The notes beneath the pieces were generated by a model, which worked only from the letters and a program-made list of their open reading frames with translations, had not been told where the DNA came from and ran no database searches. Made by a program: the position numbers and the translations under genes. Positions 33,101 through 46,500 of a stretch of 64,000 nt of DNA are shown here, one piece after another (the stretch's first letter is position 1; each line of letters starts with the position of its first letter). Source of the DNA: Eremophila alpestris peregrina (lineage: Eukaryota; Chordata; Aves; Passeriformes; Alaudidae); the NCBI GenBank assembly GCA_009792885.1, contig WMCF01000140.1, positions 1,188,935 through 1,252,934 of the forward strand. Reading direction: 5' to 3'.

Positions 33101-36100
33101 CAATACATGATCACCCTTACTTTGTCTGAACTCCTCCTCCACTCAGGTTTCCCTGGCCCTTGGTTTCAGTTGATGTTCACTCTCCAGCTCCTTGGATTTG
33201 CCCTTTGCTGTCTGTTGTGTTTTCTCCATCCATGTTGCCCAGACAGACAAAAATAAAAGTGCCTTTCCTTTGATCTCTAGGAATTTGTGAACTGGAAGAA
33301 CTGAGAAGAAACATTACGTGAAAGCAGATAAACCGAAGAGGCCAAGAAACTATTATTATTTGTAGTAAGGATCTTTCTCCTTTTCTTACTACCTGTTAAC
33401 TACTTTACTGTTTTAAGATATTATAGAGATGGGTATTCTACAAGAAGCCAAGCCTTCTTAATTTTAAGTTGCATCATTTCTCTGTAATAAATGCAGTATT
33501 TTGTTAATGTAGGTTTCCCATCTCCCACACTCCTAAGCAGCTTTTGCTCAGCTAGGTAAGTACAATTTTGTATCCTGCTCTGAATTTGTTGATAACAGTG
33601 AATTTTTCTTTGGACATTCATTCCATCTTTAGAGGTTTCTCTGAATAAAGCTTTTCTCCTATCTGTGTAGGCTGATGCATTGGCACAACTATTGAATCCC
33701 CAAGGCAAATGATTTGAATACATTTCCTTGTTATCTTAAAAATAGCAAACTCTGGAGATGTTTCTCCAGAGCATTAGCAAGTGCTGGCATGAGAAATAAA
33801 AAGTAAGCAGGAAGCAAAAGCACTAAAACAAGCAGCTGCATGAAGCAGCAATATTCACTCACAGCAAGGGTAAGCAGTATTTGTCATTTCTGAAAACATT
33901 TCCTGCTGCTCTCCTGTGCTGCTGGATTGTGTTGTAGCTCAGCATCAAGCTGCAATAGCTGCTAACCAACCTGGAAAAGGACAACTTCAGTGAACATGCA
34001 CACAGCACTACATTTTCTTATCAGAGTTTATTGTTGCACTTCAAATACCATGCCACTATCAGAATAATAGCTATTTTTTATTAAAAAAAACTCTGAGAAA
34101 AATGTTTCCAGCAATTTTCATTCAATGTGAATGACAAGAGTATTACATCTATAAACATTGAAATATCTATTTAATTTCTTCCTGAGGAAGTTTCACATTT
34201 TTAAGCAATGAAAAAGGGTATTCTGTACAAGATAGTCTGCAAATCATTCAAACTCATTCTTCCTGCACAAGTAGAACTGGGAAAATGTCACAGTATTCTC
34301 AGGAATGTTAGCTCAAATAATTAGGTAATTTCAGATCAGGCTCTGTGTTTACACCCCAAAATGGTCAATATCTGCTCAGAACCACACATTGTTTATTAAT
34401 GGCACTGATGTCTGCAGAAAGCACATTTCAGAACCACGTTTATGAAAATGAAGATGAAACTCACAAAATCAAGCAGTTGGTAAAGAAATCACTTGTGCAG
34501 TTACCTACCAGGGGAACAGAAACCATGGCTGTGCTACCAGCCGTAACGGAACACCTGACTTGGATTAGCAAACAGAATTGTTGTAACAGATCTGCTTTGT
34601 TAGGAGTATTAATACTGATCGTGTACTTCTGGAAATCAAGCAGTGATTGCAGGTAAGCTGTGAATAGAAGAGGTTACACTTGGCCAGGTGACTCATGTGG
34701 TGTGACCTGGACACTCAGCTGTGCTCGTGTGCATCCCCTGACTGCACCCAGCTGCTGCCTGCACGGCTGTGCTCAGCCTTCTCCTCCTTCACCAAGTAGG
34801 CTGCAAGTGAAAAGTGCATTTTAAAGGCTCCTGTTAAATGTAAGGACACATTTCAATAGAATAGTTCTGGAATAAAACCCACCATCCTTTTACAAACAAC
34901 TAATAATCCATCCAAGTGCATGTGGAGGGTTTATTATTGTCCCAGTGCCTCATGGTGACCACAGATGGGCTGTGCAACTTCCCAGGGGACAATGTGACCA
35001 ATGTCACCACTCTGTCCTTGACTGCCCACTCATTCTCAGTCTGTCAGGGCCTTGCTTTCCCAGGGTAAGAAGACAGAGAGGTAATTCTTTAAAACAAAGA
35101 ATGAACTAGGAATGTGGCTGAAGGCCATTCCTCCCCCATGTAGGAGGCACTCAATCTGTGTTCTCACCCTGAAAACATCAGGCATTTGACAGTGCCCAAG
35201 GCTTTTCCCATTCTCCTTTATTTTATAAGGCTGTTTCACTAAGGACATGGAGTAACTGAGGCAGCAATGCACAACAGGAGCTTTGTGCAATCCCTGCATC
35301 TTTAAAACATTTGAGTGACGTTACACCAGGTAATATCAACAGTAAAATCAATCATGAGAGGATGAAAATCCCAGCTTTTTCTCCAGTTACTCAATTTAGC
35401 TGTAACAAATCTATATGGATGCTTGCAGGATGCACTAGCTGTCCACAGCATGCAGAGTATTTGATTTTACAGATGTTAAGAATCCAGAGTGTTTTTTTTA
35501 TTAAACAAGAAGTACTTTAGGACAAATCAGCTTTTGAGACAAATCCATATGACTGAGTATTTGAAGTGAAGTGAAATTAAATTCTCATTCTAATAAATAA
35601 TAGAAATGTTCATCTTAAAAAATGTCTACTCTAGTAGGTCCTCATCCTTAATCATGCATATTCCCTTAGCAAAAATGTGCTGTGTAAAGAATATTGTTAT
35701 ATACAGCAAATTTGTCTAGATTTTTTTCTTTACAGGCCTATCAAAACCACGTATTACATAGACAAAAATCAATAAATAATAAAGATTACCAGTTAGAGGT
35801 ACAGTAAGGATCTCAACATCTGTTTTCTATTTAGGGAATAACAGACTGGTTTCCATTCCATTCCCTTGCAAGTTAAATTGCATGGTTACATAAATGTCAT
35901 AAGCACTGAGACATAGGAAGTTTTCCCACCATCTGATGCATGTTTTTAAGTATTCACCCTGAAACAAATAATGAAAACATTACAGAGCTCCTGTATAAAG
36001 CCTTGCATTTAGTACTGTAGTTCTTTTTTGTTTTCACTAACCCTTCATGCCTTCAGAAACACTTAGAGCCAAAGTTCAGTGAGGAGAATTAAGGCCACAC

Positions 36101-37427
36101 TTAGCTGAAGTCTCCAGTGATCTTCCTCAACTTCTAAGCACTACTGATTAGACTTGATCTAACCTGATGCACTGAGATGTATTGTTGAGAACTAGCACAT
36201 AAATATCTGCCTGCAAGGGCAGATATTTGTGTTTTCCTGTGATGTGAGTGTAATTTTCTACCATGACTATACACCGTGCTTGTTTTTGTCCCCTCTAAAT
36301 CTTATTCCTAGTATTTAATATCAAACATGTTGAATGTATCTGGAAACAGAACTGGTATTTTCATCTGGAAATCTGCTGATTTTTGCAGCTGATGTCATCT
36401 GAAGGTTGCAGAAAGATGCTACAATTTTGGAGGCTGAGGGGGAAAAAGCATACGTTAAAGGCAAATGAATTAAGGAAAAAAAAGTGGTGCAAATTAAGGC
36501 AGTAAAAGCAAGGACCTGTTTCTGCTTTTTAGGAGTTTTTAATTTATTTCAGTGGAGTCACTCCTGACTCAGAACAGTGTAAGCCTGGAGTACAGTGTTT
36601 GGATCTGACTGCTCCCAGAGGAAGGAGTGAAAGCCTCTTCCTTGCACTGCTAGAGTTTGGGTCACAATTAAATCTAATACTGCAACTTGTGTGCTTCACA
36701 CATCCAACCAAATTTCTGCTCAGATAATTCACATCTCAGTCAGCACAAAATCAGACATACTAACTACAGCCAAAGGCCCTTTCCACACTGTAAGGGTTTG
36801 CTGTTACTGGATACAACCACAGGTTCTGTTTGGCTTGTTCCTGGTTTTCTTCCTACACCTGCAGATGTAGCTAGGTGCATTTGTTGCCATGCACAGCTAA
36901 ATGGCACATGATAACTGCACTGCTCCCCTGTGTTTGCACACCCTCTGGGCATTAGCAAGCTGATTCCAAAGGCAGAACTACTCTGGGCATTTTGTGCTAC
37001 ATTTAAGTTATCCTATGCAACACAATAATCAAATCCTAAGAAAAACTGCCAGTGGTCCAACAAAGGGCTACCAAACCTACATGAGACACAATACTTGAAA
37101 ACTGATATATAAAAATGTGAATATTTACCATGAAATTGGACAGGTCATGTATCTCTGATGCTTATACCAGTTTAAATAACTTCCACATATGTGCACAGTA
37201 GTCCACAAGTCCACAGGCCCAGAAATGTTTATGAGAAAGATTTGGCCCAGCAGAGCTCTAAGGAACGCGTGTATTTTTACAATCCACATGCCAGCATATG
37301 GAGATAATTACTATCCTTTACACTTTTTTGAAGAGGTATATCTTACAAGACCTTCTGGTAGCTGCTGGAAAGTTCAGGTATGGTGACTCAGGTGTGGGAG
37401 GAGATTTCAAAAAGCTCTTTTCCAATG
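33101..37427. other. NDST3 3' UTR and intergenic sequence
   Basis: AT-rich sequence between the CR1 remnant and the NDST3 stop codon. A minus-strand AATAAA at 36543-36548, 0.9 kb after the stop, is a candidate end for NDST3; further ones lie near 35217 and 34029, so the true 3' end is undecided. A strong hairpin sits at 36197-36232. I recognise no other gene. Confidence 0.5.
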
Positions 37428-37547
37428 CTATCTCACTTTCTGTAGCTCCTGTCTCAGCCACGATGGCAGGGGTTGTCCCAGTTTGTGGAGGAGTTTGGAC
37501 AGTTCCACATTGTGATCTCTGTAGTAGCTCGACAGAAAGGCCCTGCA
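37428..37547 (-). CDS. NDST3: NDST3 exon 14: C-terminus and stop
   Basis: It encodes CRAFLSSYYRDHNVELSKLL and HKLGQPLPSWLRQELQKVR, then TAG (37430-37428). The phase requires the acceptor tatccatcag. A second AG five bases on would shift the frame. The first residue is Cys where relatives have Ser. Confidence 0.94.
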   Translation of the reverse strand, partial: CRAFLSSYYRDHNVELSKLLHKLGQPLPSWLRQELQKVR

Positions 37548-40500
37548 CTGATGGATACAAAAGGAGAGGTTTTTATTCAATAAAAGGCTGTACTGCAGTT
37601 GCCGTGAATTTGAGGTTTCAAAGTTGGTTTAACCTGTGTGAAAACATCACTGTTTTGCAATTTATGTTGTTTTATGCTATCTGCTGCATGCAAGGAGCTG
37701 AACTCTGAAAGGTAATTTCAAGGGAAACAAAGGTGTCCAAAATGAACAAAGCAAAGTCAAAGTCAAAGCAAAATCTGAATCTACTCTTAGTCTTGTACAT
37801 TTAGAATCACACTGAAGGTGATGGAGATACTTTTATTGCAGTGTGATTGAAATAACAGCTTCTTAAGTATCTTTTTATATAGACTTGTACGGTTAGCAAC
37901 CCCCCTTTCCAGAAGTATTTAGAGTTGAAAAAGACAAGAGTTTGCACAAAACAAGCCTTATCTCTGACCAAAATCCTTCTCACTCAATGGTTTTGTATCA
38001 GTATGACTCCACGGATGTGAAGTTATTTATAATTTAAGTACTGTGAGAAAAAGTCCCAGCTTACCTGGTACATTAATTCTTACTGCTGTTCAAACTGTAA
38101 GTTTTGATTTGCATTTTAGGCAGGCTAAATGAAATGGCAATGCAAGACAGAATCCACATGAAAGCTCCAGCTAGAATAGGAGACTGAACTGCCCTTGGGT
38201 ACAGGCTGCAGCATCTGATCCAACTGAAATTTCTGCATTTGAGCATTTGTCTGTGGAAGGTATTTATACAATTCATAGAAACAAGATCTAACCTCTCTTA
38301 AAACTGGATTATAGGAGTGCCTGAATTACTGGTCACAGTCTAACTAGTCTCAAAGACAACAAAGACAATGGACCACACAAATACACCTATCTGATCATGA
38401 CTGAGAAGAAACCTGCACTGTGGAACTTCTGCTGCTTAGGTCCATAGGGTAAAGAGGACAGGACTTCAGGAGCAGCACCTTTAGTTTTCTAAGGGGCTCC
38501 AAGTTGTAGAATTTGGGGGGTGGGTTTGTTGCTGTTGTTTTTTAATGACTTAATCTTCACATTTGAAATAAAGAATTGAACATCTATGGAGCCCACAGCC
38601 ACCTCAAACATTTCGTTTGTAGGGAAAGGCAGCCAAATCATTAACACCTACTTAATTTTGTTGTCTCTCCCTTCTCTTGATTTTGCTTGTGTCATGTCCC
38701 AACTGAACCCCTGTACAATGCCAGTGAATATCATGGTTTACCTCAGAATCCATAGGAGGGTATTTTCTGCCTTTGCTCTTTCCAAGACACTTGGTTTTTC
38801 CTTCTTCCAAGAGCTGACACCAGAATCCTTTATGTGAATCGAACCTGAAACAAGCATTGTGTGGAGTAAAATTTGTGTGTAACCAAATCTAGGAGTCAGA
38901 ATCCAAAGGAATGGATTTTACATTCCTGATTGATGTAAATGAATCTGTTTTTCAGCTAATGCCAAAAATCAAGAGAAATTAATTCTATTTGCTTTCTCTT
39001 TCTGCATAGCAGCATTCCATGTTCCGCTTATGGAAGTAAAATTTATTTTGATCCATTCAAAATTCATGTGCAATTCTCAGAAAGCAGCACTTTGGCTGTC
39101 AGAGCTCTGCTTCTGTAACAGCCAGGTGGCTCAGTGAATGACTGAGGGAAAATTTAACCCCTGATTGTGATCTGAACAATTCACACTACCAACAGCTCAA
39201 AGAACTGTGAGGGGCTTTATTGTGCACTGAGCTGACTTACAGACTAGCTGGTATTTTAGCAAGGTAGGAACATGTGGAAATGATGAACTAATTAACTCAC
39301 GTTAGGGCTTCAGAGTAATTATAATGAGGAGAGACTCCCAGAAACTTCTGCACTTCATCCATTACGGTGGATGGGTCAGTTCTCAGCTGCTGTCCATCAA
39401 TAATTAGCAACTACAACAGAGAAAATAAATGGAGGTTGAATTGGAAGTTCATTATTTCAGGCTTGCAACTGAAACTTCCACCTCTGTCGAACTCCATCAT
39501 ATGGAGAATATTGCCCCAGGAAACAATCATGGGCCCCATCTTAATTGTCCTCATCATAAATGACCTGAGAGCAGGGTAAATAGCATCTTAATTAAATCTG
39601 AAATTATATGGCATTGGAAGCTGTCCTGACAACAGAGAAATAGCAGTGAAGGATCTAGAAAGATAAGAAATACTGTCAGGAAATTGAGAGACTGGTCCAG
39701 CCAAGAAAAAATTAAATTAATGGCTACTACTTTTCCAGATAAAACATCAGGCCACCATGGCTGACTCTTCACTATCGCTGTGGGACACAAAATCTGGCAA
39801 AAATCTGCATGACAATGCATATTATTCAATATTCACAGGTTACTTGTGGAGAAAAGCTAATGAAAACATAATGAGGAGGATTTCATATGAGAGTGAGGAT
39901 ATTACAGCATTGTGCATCTCATGAAGAGAGATACAAGGCTGAAAAGAGAGTATGTGGAGTACAACAGCAGCTAGATGCATCAGACCTTCCTTGGCACACT
40001 CTGGGAAAACAGAAGGTGCAGACTCCAGCCAACTTGTCTCAGCTACAAGAGTCCTGGATAAACAGAAGGTTGGGATTGCAGCCAACCTCCCTCTAACTGT
40101 TGGGTGGGGAGCAGTGCCAGACACGCTGCCAATGTCACAAAATTCCATTCCAGAAATAAATCTCCCAAGGAGATACCGATCATGTGATATTGTGCGCCTG
40201 GTCTGCCATTCCCCATCATGTGCAGGGCTTAGGATGTGCATCTTCTGAGGCTTGACCTTGCACAGGGCCAGAAGGAGGGTCATGATTTGTAGGATATACC
40301 CAAGACCAGCAATCAGTAGGCAAGACTTTTACAAAGGTAAACTTTTAGGAAGTTTATATACATATGTATATCTGTAAGATGAGGATATCAAGAGTCTTAC
40401 CTGGTAAGGAGGGAAGTAAGTGAGCCATCTTTCAATGTGGGTAGCGTACCACCCAGGTGCCAGGCATCTCTTCTGCAGAGCTCTGAGCTCAGAGGGGGCT

Positions 40501-43500
40501 CGAGGGCCAGCTGTGATCACCTGATAGAAGCTGAATTTCAGTGCTGCAGGGTCTTCGTGGGATCGCTGATGCTGTAAAAGAAGTGACGTTGCTGGAACTT
40601 CACAGACCACAAAAGATGGGCAAACAAGGCAAAACTGGTTGCTCTTACTGACAAAAACTTCTCAGACTATCCTGTATTTTGAGCATGAACTAGATAACTG
40701 TGTCTACATACTAATTTCTGTATGTGCTGATTACATAAATTAATTAATCATTTTTACATGCTTGCATTGCAGATAACTTGAAAAAGTGGTTACTGGTATT
40801 TCAACCCTTAAAATATGACAGGTATCTCAGCCCATGGGTGATCTGCGCTGGTCAGTGAGTGTAGGGATCTATCCTGAGAGGATACACAGAGAGGATTCAG
40901 GGTGCAAACTCCAGCCCACGTTCTCCCAAGTGCATACCTGGTACCAGGAATAGGCGCGGTCGGACGGGTCGATGAGGATGGTGATGATCTTGGCCTTGGG
41001 GATGAGGGAAGCAGCTCTCTTGGGAGCTTCCTCAGAATGGAAATAGTTGGCACTTTTCTCAAAGAGGAAGTCAGTGGTGACATTAGAAGGAGTGGGAAAG
41101 AAATCCATGTACCTGGGAAAGCAACATCGTCCTCAGAACTACTTAAAAATCACACAAAGCTGATAAATCTGTTAAGCATAGTATATTCTAGAATACTCTA
41201 AAGAAAAGCCTAATTGCAAAAAAAAAAAAAAAAAAAGCAAACCAAAGTTTACATTTTATCTTTGATCAAGTACTAGCATGCTTCTCACTACATGTAACTA
41301 GATGTTGCAGTTATTCTTTTTTTTAAACTGGATAAAAGTGTTTCAGTATTTATGTATTCTAAAATTCACAAGTTCTCACTTTTCAGTCAGAACCAACTGC
41401 TGAAGGCTAAAGTAGAAATCGAGTTTTCCAAATCTGGCCTTTTGCTGACACCAACTGAAGTGCAGTACTGTAAGAAAAAGCTACTTAGTATCAGAATTGC
41501 TTTCACTGAGAAGAGTAAGAAGCTGTTTATATGGGGAAGATGCACTGAAACAATCCCCCACAGCATCATCAGTAAAAGGTTTCTGAGCAGTGACAGAATT
41601 CTCTTATTTTTCTGTGAGTCACATTTTTTGGGAAAATTCAGTTGAAGTTGTTTTAGGGTTTTTTGTGAGCTTTCCTCATCTGTTATGAAGTTGTAGTTAA
41701 ATTCCTGCAATTGTTTTGTCATATAAGGACTTCTCTATCCCCTCACACCACTTGTTGTTATTGCTGGAGAAAACAATAAATAGGAAATTTTGGGCCTCTT
41801 GACTTTCCAGTTAGCCTGTATCGAGAAAATAAATGTTATTTAAACAGCCTCTTCTGAAGACCATGCTCAGGGATTGAGATCTGCTCCAGTGCTTAGACTT
41901 GGTTCTATTCATACAAGTGAGCTACTCCCAATACAACTGACATGTTCTTGTTGGCTTTGACACTGTAACCACTGAAGTGAATGGATTTTATTTCCCAGAA
42001 CTATCAGGGCTGATTTGATGAGAATGATGAAGCTGTACCCATTCTTAGTCAGAAAATTATTAGAAGCTAATGACTTGGCCTGACTGTGTGGGCTCAGAAT
42101 GCTTTACCAGAAAAGGAGAAGGCCACCTCTGAGAGGCACTAGGGGCAAATCTGCTCTAGATCATGTGTTATTATACTGCTGCACTGAAGTCCTGGAAGTA
42201 AAATGATAAACACAAGGCAACGAGGACTACAAGCCTTTAACATCAAATATGGCACTCTGGACAAAAAAAAGTGAATTGATTCTTTAGGTAACGCAGAAAA
42301 TTTGAAAACACTAGAGGCTGATGAGAAACTTGTCCAAGAATCCTGTAACAAAGCTTCCACAAAGAAATGCAGGACCTGTCTGTTCAGACTTCTCTATTTC
42401 AACGACAGCAAGGTCAGTTCTCATCTTAGTACTCTGCCATGTCTATTGGAAGCCTACAATTTACATCTCCACTGCCTTCAAAACAGCAATACTGAGGTTC
42501 TGAGGGTAAAAGAACCCTCTTCTGCTTCTGTAGTTGGCCCTGCTCTAAAGCCAAGCCTGGACAAAGACTAAGAGTCAGCCCAGGGATAAAGCCCCATCTT
42601 CACAACTGTAAACCAAATTGAACTGATGGTTATTTGTGATTCTTGCAGGAGTCCCAGCCAATTAATAGACTAACGAGAAGAGCCCTTGTATCTAATTACA
42701 AAGTGGCAAGCTCATTACAAGCCAGCATTGAAACACACTATCAGACTAGGTGGTATGAGAGATCTGTCTGGCAGACAGAATGCAAAGCTAAGAATTAGGC
42801 AACCACACCAACAGGAGTTCTGAGGATCTGACACTGAACTGTGGGAACCTGGCAGGGGTGCTGGGGCACTGAGTGGGTGCTGTGGTGACAGTCTGTCCAA
42901 GGGATGTGCCTGGTTTCCACAGGCTGACCACTGGGAGCTTTATGCAGCAGTGCCAGGTTAAAATCAAGGTAATCCCATGTGGGTGGTAGCCAAATTGTGC
43001 CTGCACCTCAGGGACTTTGGCCGCTCCATCAGCATGGAGCTGCTGTGCCTCCCTGCATGTCCCCCTCAGTGAGTGCCATTTCCCACTGCCAGTCACTCAT
43101 CCAGCACCTCTGCACTGGCACCAGGGGCTGACCCAGCCCCTTCCCAGTGAGAATGTGCTGCAGCAATTACAGCTCTGGGAAACGAGTGGCACACAAACCA
43201 ATTGGAGCTGATGTGTCTGCACTGAGAGCACAGAACAGCGTTCAGCCTGGTCATTTTATGCATGAATACAGAGTCAAAGGCAATAAAAGTATTCTCCTTT
43301 AAACTGGGGGCAAACTGAAGAAACAAGACAAGAAATCAATAACCCTTCACTGGTGCTCCCCAGCCACCAGAGCGTGTCACCCAGCAGCTCTCCTGCTGCA
43401 GTGCTTTACAGTGCAGCACCTGGGGAAAGCAGAGGATTCAGGAGTGACCTTCAGCTGTACCTGGGGACTCCCAGGGAGCCACAGGGAACGTGGCAGCAGG

Positions 43501-46500
43501 GACACAGGCTCTGTCTCAGCACCACTTACTGACCACACAGACACGTTCCCCTAATTACCTGATCTTTAAAGAATATTTTGAGAAGCTTTCCCTGCCTCCA
43601 TTTTTTATTATTTACATTATTACTACTGCTATATCCTATTTAAAGGAAGAAATGCCTCTTCCTGATAGCACCTTTTTCTCTTAAGAGGTAAGATTTCCAG
43701 CAGGAACATAACTTTTGTGTCCATATATCCAACCAACAATCATTACTGTCCCACTTTCCAAGGCAAGTGTGATGAGAAATACACATTTGGTTACTGTTCT
43801 GCACCTATTCATATCTGGATATTTACAAGCAAGCCTCACAAAAGTTAGTGCATTGAAGACATTCTGTAGCAAGATCATTATTCACTTGCATTTATTTCTC
43901 ATTTCAGAAGGACACTGAAGGTTATTTCTTATCTCACTATATATGCACAGTTCCCATTACCAACAGTAATGTCATTTTTCTATTGTTCACAACATATAAA
44001 CTTTTATATTTATACTAATAACCCATCTTACCAATCAATCCCCCTGTGGTAGTTATTTCTATTAAAGAACTGTACCTCCTCAAAGGTTTTTGGGCTGGGG
44101 GAGTTACTAATGATGGAAGGATGCATGATCAGGAACAAATACAAGGCTGTAGTACCTGCAAATAGGATAAAAGTCCATGATTTAAAATAAAAACACACAC
44201 ATATTTTTGGGGGGATCAGTTGCAGATGGGACTAAATCAGCTTTATTCCATTTCATTTCACTGAGGGGATGTTGATTTCTGTCACCTAAGATCTGTGCTT
44301 TCTGAGCTTTTAGAATCAGGACATTTAAAGAACTGCAAATAATTAATACAGACACTGGAGTGTCAGTGTTGAAATCTGTTTTTCCTACTTGAAATAGTTG
44401 TGTTTAAAAAAATTATTATTTATGTACATGAGACTGTCACAAAAACTATTTTAACATCTTGCATGCAGTAGTGATTGGGGATTGATGAAGATCAAAAGAG
44501 GCTTATGTGCAACTTTCTGATTACAGAGAAGAAAAATAACCATTGAGTCCATTTATAAACTACTGTAATCTTGTAATTAAAACTGTCCATTAGGAACTTC
44601 TTGACTTGAAAAAAATGCCAACAAATAAGATGCTATAAACAAGACAAGAACTTGCAATTCAGAATCCAACCCATCTGAAGGATGTCTCTGTCCTGTCCTT
44701 TCCTTTTTCCACTTTGACAAGTTTGTCTTGTTCACCTCTTTATCAAAGTTTCCTCACTTTGACATAAAGCCCCCCAAAAAACTGACACACACTTGTGTGA
44801 ACTTCCACACAGCCTATCAGGTTGGAATAAGAGAAAATCTCACCAGTTTTCTGGGGTCCTACCACCAGGAACTTTGGTAAGCGATCACAGGTCTTTTCCT
44901 TAGACCAGATATCTCTGTGCCGTTTGTCATCACAGGGGTTCTGCAACAGAGGACACAACTCACCATTTCACTGGCAATCACATCTGAAAAAGGTCTGAAA
45001 TTACACTCATACATAAATCACCTATTTTTCACCCATGTAGAAATATTCTTATCAGAAATTATTATTTTTCCTTGTGACTGAAAACCAATGAATTCCACAA
45101 CGATTTCAGTGATTCAGAATGGTATTTCCAATGTAATCAGGTTAGAACCTGACTCTCTTAATTGTCTGGAATTTTTTTTAAAGAGAAGTATGTTGAAAAA
45201 ATATATCCTATCCATATATAGTTGCCCCATTCCTGTAACAGCTACCACACTATATATGCTGCATTTTAAAACTAAAAGCTTATTATTATTTAAGGCTTGT
45301 TATTTACAAATACATATTCTGACCTTTCATTTCAAATCAGTACCTAATATTAACCTTTAATCTTTGCTGCTTCACCACTGAATCAGTTAAAATTTGTTCT
45401 GGAAATGCTACTCACAAACAATTTTGACACTGTTGTTTGGCAATACTGCACTGAGACGAAGAGAATTATCTCAGTGTACCCCTCTGAGGCTTAAGAATAT
45501 ACACCTGTATTCAAAACCACAGCAATTATGGACAAAATACACCACAAACAGTATGTCTTAGTTACTGCAACTTAAAAATGTCTTTTCTAAGTAATTCTAA
45601 TTTTTCAAGTAATTTGGCTACAGGCTAATTTCCTTTTTTAAAATTATTCTCTCAGTATTATCCAAAATCCTTGACATTTTCCCCTCTAGTTCAATGCTTT
45701 ATTCAAAGCCAGCATGAATTTCACAATGCATATTTAAGAACAAATTTGCAATCTCAGACCCTAACTTGGCAATTCAATACCCAAGGCTGGAAAACATTTT
45801 AGTAAGCAAGCTTAAATACATTTTTATGTTTGATTCAGTTAAGTTTGCTCCTTAGAGTTCTACCAAGCCACCTTCATAAGATTTTATTTGGGTTTAATAT
45901 TATCATTGTCAGGACTCAGGTATCTGCAGCTTCTTAAAAACGTCTTCCTTGGGCAGCTCCCAGCCTACTGTTAATAACTTCTGATTCATTTTATCTACTT
46001 CCACTTGACTGTTTGGGGTATCCATGGTCTTAATGCTCTTTGCTCCTCTTGGATGCCCTCTTCTCCTGACACACTTGAAAAAAAACTCCTTTCTTTAACT
46101 ACTAGAAGGTGCATGGAAATCTGCCTGTCAAATGCTTGACTCCTGTTAGTTCCAAAAGGAGAAGAGAAATAACACAACATGCACTTGCCTGCCTGTCCCC
46201 ACACTTTTAAAGGGGAAACAAATAAAACATAGTAAAGGTTATTTAATTACACATCTTAATGCATAATAATTTCACAGCCTTTTAAAAGTGACAGGGAACG
46301 CAATCACATCCTGAAGCTTCACTTGGCTGTTTTATGGAACCAACTTTAAAATATACTTGCTTTTCTCTACAAGAAACTGAAGCAAAGAATTTAAAATAAA
46401 ACACCGAGACAATTTTGTTCCATCTCTTGTTCAGCCCTCACCTGCCAGAGAGGGTCCTTCTGCTCCGGGAACAGCTCAAAATACTTGTGAGCCAGCTGGA

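Noticed and set aside
39840..40283. 147-codon minus-strand open frame between NDST3 exons 11 and 12
   Set aside because: It does not continue either exon's frame with valid splice sites and has no NDST similarity.
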